Source: Bacteroidota bacterium (GTDB lineage: Bacteria; Bacteroidota; Bacteroidia; B-17B0; Aurantibacillaceae). Taken from it: a stretch of 64,000 nt of DNA. The stretch lies in NCBI GenBank assembly GCA_019638705.1, contig JAHBTI010000003.1:62001-126000 (forward strand). The letters are read 5' to 3'. The notes under the pieces were generated by a model. The model was not told where the DNA came from. It did not search any database and was given only the letters and a program-made list of their open reading frames with translations. Position 1 is the stretch's first letter; the number at the start of each line of letters is the position of its first letter. The position numbers and the translations under genes are program-made. This document shows, one piece after another, positions 60,154 to 64,000 of the stretch.

Positions 60154-60564
60154 ATGTTAGGAAAAACTTCATCAAAAAGTCAGTCGGCAGACCTTACTTC
60201 TGTTAATTTAATAGGGAGCGGTACAAAAATTACAGGCGACATTAACTCATCGGGCGATGTGAGAATTGACGGACACCTGAAAGGCAACATTGTTACTACC
60301 GGAAAATTTGTATTGGGCGTAAACGGTGTGGTGGACGGCAATGTAAGCAGCGAGCACGCCGATTTGAGCGGCGAAGTAAAAGGTACGGTAAACATTTCGG
60401 AACTGCTTGCACTAAAAAGCACAGCAAAAATTAACGGCGATATTGTTACAGGGAAATTATCTATTGAACCGGGTGCTTTGTTTACAGGCACTTGCAACAT
60501 GGGCGCAAAAGTAAAAGCCATTCACAACGAAGAACAAAGCAATGCAAAATCAAAAACAGCCTAA
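60154..60564 (+). CDS. Bactofilin (polymer-forming cytoskeletal protein)
   Basis: 136 residues. The central part is a right-handed beta-helix made of short repeats: TKITGDINSSGDVRIDGHLK (about 23-42), GNIVTTGKFVLGVNGVVDGN, ADLSGEVKGTVNISELLAL, TAKINGDIVTGKLSIEPGAL (about 92-111). A Gly-Thr-Cys-Asn turn ends the helix. Such proteins polymerise without nucleotide and organise the cell envelope. It overlaps the AtpZ-like gene by 23 bp. Confidence 0.92.
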   Translation: MLGKTSSKSQSADLTSVNLIGSGTKITGDINSSGDVRIDGHLKGNIVTTGKFVLGVNGVVDGNVSSEHADLSGEVKGTVNISELLALKSTAKINGDIVTGKLSIEPGALFTGTCNMGAKVKAIHNEEQSNAKSKTA

Positions 60565-60763
60565 TCTGTTTTTTAAATACAGCAACTTAGCTTTGCAAAT
60601 GGGTATAATTATTGGGCTTTCCGCTTGGGGAGGACAAAAATTAGACACACATTACAAAAACAAAACACCTGTTTTTACCATTGTATTGAGCTTATCGGGG
60701 ATTGCCCTTGCTTTGTATTTAGTGCTTAAAGATGTTATAAAACCAAAAAATGAAGATGATTAA
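60542..60763 (+). CDS. atpZ: AtpZ/AtpI-family small membrane protein
   Basis: 73 residues with two membrane helices: ALQMGIIIGLSAWGGQKLDT (about 17-36) and VFTIVLSLSGIALALYLVLK (about 44-63). The GxxxGxxxD-like first helix with WGGQKLD and the end DVIKP are the AtpZ pattern. It normally sits at the front of the atp operon, but atpB does not follow here. It overlaps both neighbours (bactofilin by 23 bp, next by 14 bp). Confidence 0.85.
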   Translation: MQNQKQPNLFFKYSNLALQMGIIIGLSAWGGQKLDTHYKNKTPVFTIVLSLSGIALALYLVLKDVIKPKNEDD

Positions 60764-61145
60764 AACAAGTTTGTTTCTAAAAAATATCATCTTCGTTTCT
60801 GTTTCAGGAAGTGTGGCGTTACTTGCTTCTTTTCTTTTAAATTTCTGCACGGTTTATCAGTTTAATCACACCAGTTATTTGCTTTTGTATTTTTGCGGCT
60901 TGTCTTTTGCTTCTAATTTGCTTTACACGTTCACGGCTTATTCTACGGCGTTTACCGAAATTATTCTCACGGGTTTAATTGCCAAATTATTGCTGGCTCT
61001 TGTAGTGGTGGTTATATACTCACTAAACAATTACGACACATTTTTTAATTTCTCTTTGCATTTTGTAACGCATTATATTTTGTTTACAATTTTTAGCGTT
61101 GCATATTTACTGCAATTAATAAAACACAAACACATAAAAATATGA
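60750..61145 (+). CDS. Four-helix membrane protein normally found near ATP synthase genes (DUF6168-like)
   Basis: 131 residues with four hydrophobic segments: NIIFVSVSGSVALLASFLLN, YLLLYFCGLSFASNLLYTFT, FTEIILTGLIAKLLLALVVV, FVTHYILFTIFSVAYLLQLI. Size and position after AtpZ match a Bacteroidota protein between atpZ and atpB that I remember as DUF6168. Its stop overlaps the C1 peptidase ATG by 4 bp. A role in ATP synthase assembly is inferred only from synteny in other genomes. Confidence 0.65.
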   Translation: MKMIKTSLFLKNIIFVSVSGSVALLASFLLNFCTVYQFNHTSYLLLYFCGLSFASNLLYTFTAYSTAFTEIILTGLIAKLLLALVVVVIYSLNNYDTFFNFSLHFVTHYILFTIFSVAYLLQLIKHKHIKI

Positions 61146-62311
61146 ACACAAAACACTTATTCATCACGGCTGTTCTCTGCTCGGCTTTATCAGTATCAGC
61201 GCAGGAAATAACCAACAAAAAAGACAGCGAATATAAATTTACGGTTGTAAAAACGCTGGACGCAACACCTGTTCAAAATCAAAATTCTACAAGCACCTGT
61301 TGGTCGTTTTCGTCTTTATCTTTTTTTGAAAGCGAAATTATTCGCTTAGGTAAGGGTAAAGATTTTAATTTGAGTGAAATGTTTGTGGTGCGCAAAGTAT
61401 ATCCGCAAAAAGCCGACAATTATGTGCGTATGCACGGCAAAACAAATTTTGGCGAAGGAGGCGGGTTTCCTGATGTGCTGCACGTTTTAAAAAATTTTGG
61501 TGCTATGCCCGAAGAACTTTACACAGGAAAAAAAGATGTTTCAAAACCGCACAATCACAAATTGCTGGAAAAAACTTTAACCAATATTTTAAAATCTGCG
61601 GCTGATGACGACACACGCAGCCTTGATTTTGATTTTATTCATAACTCGGTAAACGCCGTGTGTGACGAGTTTTTGGGTAAAGTTCCCGAAAAGTTTGAGT
61701 ATAAAGGAAAAACTTACACACCAAAATCTTACGCAGAAGCCACAGGTTTAAATGCCGATGATTATGTTTTCATTACTTCGTTTACACATCACCCCTTCTA
61801 TTCAAAATTTATATTGGAAGTACCCGATAACTGGAATTGGGAACAAGTATATAATGTGTCTTTAAACGAATTTAAAGAGGTAATGACAAACGCCATAAAC
61901 ACAGGTTATACGTTTGCTTGGGCGGCTGACGTGAGCGAAAAAACCTTTATGTTTAAAGACGGTTTGGCTATTGTTCCCGAAACGCCTTTTGAAACTATGA
62001 ACGATGACGACAAAAAAAATCTTTCCGTAAAACCGCAAAAACAATTAACCATTACACAAGAGCTTCGCCAAAAAGCATTTGATAATTACGACACGCAAGA
62101 CGACCACGGTATGCACATTACAGGTTTGGTAAAAGACCAAAACAACACGCCGTATTATGTGGTAAAAAACTCTTGGGGCAAAGACCGCAACCAATGCGAC
62201 GGTTATTTTTATGCCAGCGAAAGTTATGTGCTGTATAAAACCACCTGCATAATGCTTCACAAAAAAGCCCTGCCTGCGGAGATTGCAAAGAAATTGGGGA
62301 TTACACAGTAA
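61142..62311 (+). CDS. C1 (papain-like) peptidase, aminopeptidase C/bleomycin hydrolase type
   Basis: 389 residues with a signal peptide (HLFITAVLCSALSVSAQ), so it is periplasmic. Active site: Gln and Cys in TPVQNQNSTSTCWSFSSLSF (about 38-57), His in QDDHGMHITGLVKDQNNTPY (about 317-336) and Asn in VVKNSWGKDRNQCDGYF (about 338-354). The order matches the C1B aminopeptidases. It is coupled by an ATGA overlap to the four-helix membrane gene and has no terminator between. Confidence 0.88.
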   Translation: MNTKHLFITAVLCSALSVSAQEITNKKDSEYKFTVVKTLDATPVQNQNSTSTCWSFSSLSFFESEIIRLGKGKDFNLSEMFVVRKVYPQKADNYVRMHGKTNFGEGGGFPDVLHVLKNFGAMPEELYTGKKDVSKPHNHKLLEKTLTNILKSAADDDTRSLDFDFIHNSVNAVCDEFLGKVPEKFEYKGKTYTPKSYAEATGLNADDYVFITSFTHHPFYSKFILEVPDNWNWEQVYNVSLNEFKEVMTNAINTGYTFAWAADVSEKTFMFKDGLAIVPETPFETMNDDDKKNLSVKPQKQLTITQELRQKAFDNYDTQDDHGMHITGLVKDQNNTPYYVVKNSWGKDRNQCDGYFYASESYVLYKTTCIMLHKKALPAEIAKKLGITQ

Positions 62312-62330
62312 GAAAATTGTTTCTTAAATA

Positions 62331-62798
62331 TTACAATTTCACAACCTTTCTGAAAATTTTTTGGGCGGTATTTCCAAAATCAAGTTCAAGCAAATAAAAA
62401 CCTGATTTTAATTCATCAAGCGGAAGTGTAATATCTGAAATACCCGAACCATAGTTATAAGTTCCGCTTTTAGCAACGCGACTTGTTTCGTTTATAAAAC
62501 GGTAATTTACCTTGCCCGAAACAGGTGTTTTTATTTGAAAAAAGATTTCATTTTCGGCGGGGTTTGGTTTTATGGGCGATGCCAAAAACCCTGTTGGCGA
62601 GTTTAACACATAAATAATCGGCGAGTATTCGTAGCTTAAATCAAAATCAACCTGTTTAAGTCTGTAATAGCTTATTTCCGTTTCAATTTGTTTGTCTGTA
62701 AAAGCGTATGAACGAGGAAAAATGCTGTTTCCCGAACCTTTTATTTTGGCAAGGGAAGTCCAATTTTCTCCGTCGTAGTTTTTTAGATAAAACCGCTG
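62331..62798 (-). pseudogene. 3' remnant of a T9SS protein gene
   Basis: The frame is open to 62930, but recognisable T9SS sequence starts only near 62798: YLKNYDGENWTSLAKIKGSG, then YYRLKQVDFDLSYEYSPI and the C-terminal signal PIKPNPAENEIFFQI, GFYLLELDFGNTAQ. These are the last 150 residues typical of T9SS cargo. Signal peptide and passenger are missing, and the 5' part would overlap the LON-domain gene's promoter on the other strand. I call it a truncated remnant. Confidence 0.65.
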
Positions 62799-62920
62799 TA
62801 TTAAGGTTTTTAATTTTACCGTTTTTTCACAAAAAGGTTGTGTTTGAAAGGATAATAAAAAAACAGAACCCAACCTTTGCCATGTATTTATGCGTATTAT
62901 TACAAACAAGCGCACAGCAC

Positions 62921-63514
62921 ATGAACACAAGACACTTAACTATACCTATGTTTCCCCTGAACATAGTGTTGTTTCCGGGCGAAACAACCAAACTTTACAT
63001 TTTTGAAGAACGTTACAAGCAATTAATTGAAGATTGCATTGACAATAACGCCTCGTTTGGTATTCCTTTTGTAGAGAACGGCAAAATGAAAACGTTTGGC
63101 TGCGAGGTAAAAGTAAACCGCATTTTAAAAACGTATGATAACGGCAATATGGATATTTTGGTGGAAGCTACCGATGTTTTCCGCTTGCTTAATTTTTCAA
63201 ATGTGCTAAGTCCAAAATTGTACGGCGCAGGTTTGGTGGAATATTTAAACAAAACACAAAAAATTACCTTAAATAATTTGCAAGATGCCACAGTAAATTA
63301 TTTTGCCGGTGTTCAAAATAAATTAATTGATTATGACACCGTTTCAAAGCTGACGGTTTACAATGTAGCGGCTGCCTTGCAGCTCACCTATCCCGAAAAA
63401 TATAAATTAATTTCTTCCGCCAACCAACAGGTGCATTTGCTCAACCTGCTCAATTTTATTATTCACATTATTTCGGCAGAGCAAAAACTGAAAGACCGTT
63501 TTATTGAAAATTAG
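62921..63514 (+). CDS. Stand-alone LON substrate-binding domain protein
   Basis: 197 residues from the ATG at 62921; the longer frame upstream lies over the T9SS remnant and lacks family similarity. MFPLNIVLFPGETTKLYIFE (about 10-29) and ERYKQLIEDC (about 30-39) are the conserved start of the LON N-terminal (LAN) domain. Strands such as GIPFVENGKMKTFGCEVKVN and MDILVEATDVFRLLNF follow, then helices to the end. No ATPase or protease domain is present, as in the known small LON-domain proteins. Its partner is unknown. Confidence 0.85.
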   Translation: MNTRHLTIPMFPLNIVLFPGETTKLYIFEERYKQLIEDCIDNNASFGIPFVENGKMKTFGCEVKVNRILKTYDNGNMDILVEATDVFRLLNFSNVLSPKLYGAGLVEYLNKTQKITLNNLQDATVNYFAGVQNKLIDYDTVSKLTVYNVAAALQLTYPEKYKLISSANQQVHLLNLLNFIIHIISAEQKLKDRFIEN

Positions 63515-63517
63515 TTT

Positions 63518-64000
63518 TTACTTCAAATTAAAACGATAGCCCAAACCGTATTCAAAACAATAGGCTACGGCAAAGTGTGTGCGCAGACCCCAGTGCAATA
63601 TCAAGCCGCTTGATGTGTAATAGCGCGCACCTATACGGGTTACAATAGCAGCATCGGGGTTTGTTTTTTTTAACACATAATACCCCACTTCAAACGGAAA
63701 ACTTATGCGCCCCATGTTGTAAGAATAGCCCACTCTTGCGGCTATGCGCATTTTATCCAAACCCTGTGGGTCTGTGCCAAGCGTGTTTTTGTAATCCACA
63801 AAATAATTTTGGTCGCAAAAGAAATCAAAGCCTGCGCTGAATTTATGTCGGTTGCTTACATTGCGCTGATACACCGCCGATACCATATACGTTTTTAATT
63901 TGGGCGAAGCAATGCTGTGCTGATTGAAGCCAATGGCAGCATAAGTTAAAATTTCGTGTTTTGATTTGGCTTTTGTAGAACTGTCTATTTCGGTAATTAA
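63518..64000 (-). CDS. Probable acyloxyacyl hydrolase / lipid A deacylase (3' part only)
   Basis: The frame is open from 64000 to the stop at 63518, so 160 codons of a longer gene are seen; the ATG at 63886 is internal. Alternating strands (MVSAVYQRNVSNRHKFSAG, ISFPFEVGYYVLKK, GARYYTSSGLILHWGLRTHF) and the end AVAYCFEYGLGYRFNLK fit a small outer-membrane barrel such as the PagL-type family of Bacteroidota. The catalytic His-Ser part cannot be named safely. It ends 3 bp from the LON-domain gene, convergent. Confidence 0.5.
   Translation of the reverse strand, partial: LITEIDSSTKAKSKHEILTYAAIGFNQHSIASPKLKTYMVSAVYQRNVSNRHKFSAGFDFFCDQNYFVDYKNTLGTDPQGLDKMRIAARVGYSYNMGRISFPFEVGYYVLKKTNPDAAIVTRIGARYYTSSGLILHWGLRTHFAVAYCFEYGLGYRFNLK

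Noticed and set aside
1-64000. CRISPR array, tRNA or rRNA genes
   Set aside because: No regularly spaced direct repeats and no tRNA- or rRNA-like sequence were recognised on either strand.

Overview
The window is a stretch of a Bacteroidota chromosome with low to moderate GC. The assignment rests on several lineage marks: large secreted proteins ending in type IX secretion (T9SS) sorting domains of both type A and type B, a lipoprotein-type Omp85 protein (TamL), DUF4270 and DUF3078 proteins, a fused CcoN-CcoO cbb3 oxidase subunit, WG-repeat proteins, TAnnTTTG-type promoters and few Shine-Dalgarno sequences. No rRNA, tRNA or CRISPR array was seen. It reads as an aerobic or microaerobic heterotroph that oxidises branched-chain acyl-CoAs and makes menaquinone by the futalosine route (MqnE).

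Layout. 1-8.6 kb: the 3' end of a Kup potassium transporter, a T9SS beta-propeller protein, a thiolase, an rRNA/tRNA methyltransferase, TamL and a SurA-like lipoprotein. 8.6-12.6 kb: a minus-strand operon nrnA, DUF6913-like, WG-repeat protein, acyl-CoA carboxylase beta. 12.7-21.6 kb: MerR regulator, ACMSD-type decarboxylase, an Omp85 protein, a two-component system, TrmH, a DUF4270 lipoprotein and a polysaccharide-deacetylase-like protein. 21.6-27.6 kb: a 5.8-kb defence island (type III restriction-modification genes, a Panacea/SocA antitoxin gene and its broken partner) bounded by 102-bp direct repeats made from the 5' end of icmF. 27.5-36.2 kb: icmF, a zeta-toxin module inserted with a 31/32-bp duplication, a LysM lytic transglycosylase and a RelE/ParE toxin-antitoxin pair. 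36.2-43.0 kb: mqnE, DUF3078, an enoyl-CoA hydratase, and pyruvate dehydrogenase E2 and E1-alpha. 43.2-48.4 kb: a glycine-rich T9SS protein, a DUF2779 nuclease-like protein and a TerB-like protein. 48.4-55.1 kb: a cbb3 oxidase operon (ccoS, ccoNO, ccoQ, ccoP, ccoG, ccoH, SafE-like). 55.5-64 kb: T9SS remnants, a giant T9SS type B protein, bactofilin, AtpZ plus a membrane protein coupled to a C1 peptidase, a LON-domain protein, and the 3' part of an outer-membrane enzyme.

Functionally, thiolase, acyl-CoA carboxylase, IcmF and enoyl-CoA hydratase can feed acetyl-CoA and succinyl-CoA to respiration. PDH adds pyruvate-derived acetyl-CoA, and cbb3 oxidase is the terminal oxidase. The accessory layer is the most informative part. 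Two toxin or defence modules appear to have entered at the 5' ends of genes, duplicating that 5' end. The intergenic regions also carry several families of short palindromic repeats. The main one is a GTAG-type REP pair (BIME-like) present four times within 14.5 kb. Another palindrome has become the C-terminal coding tail of ccoS.
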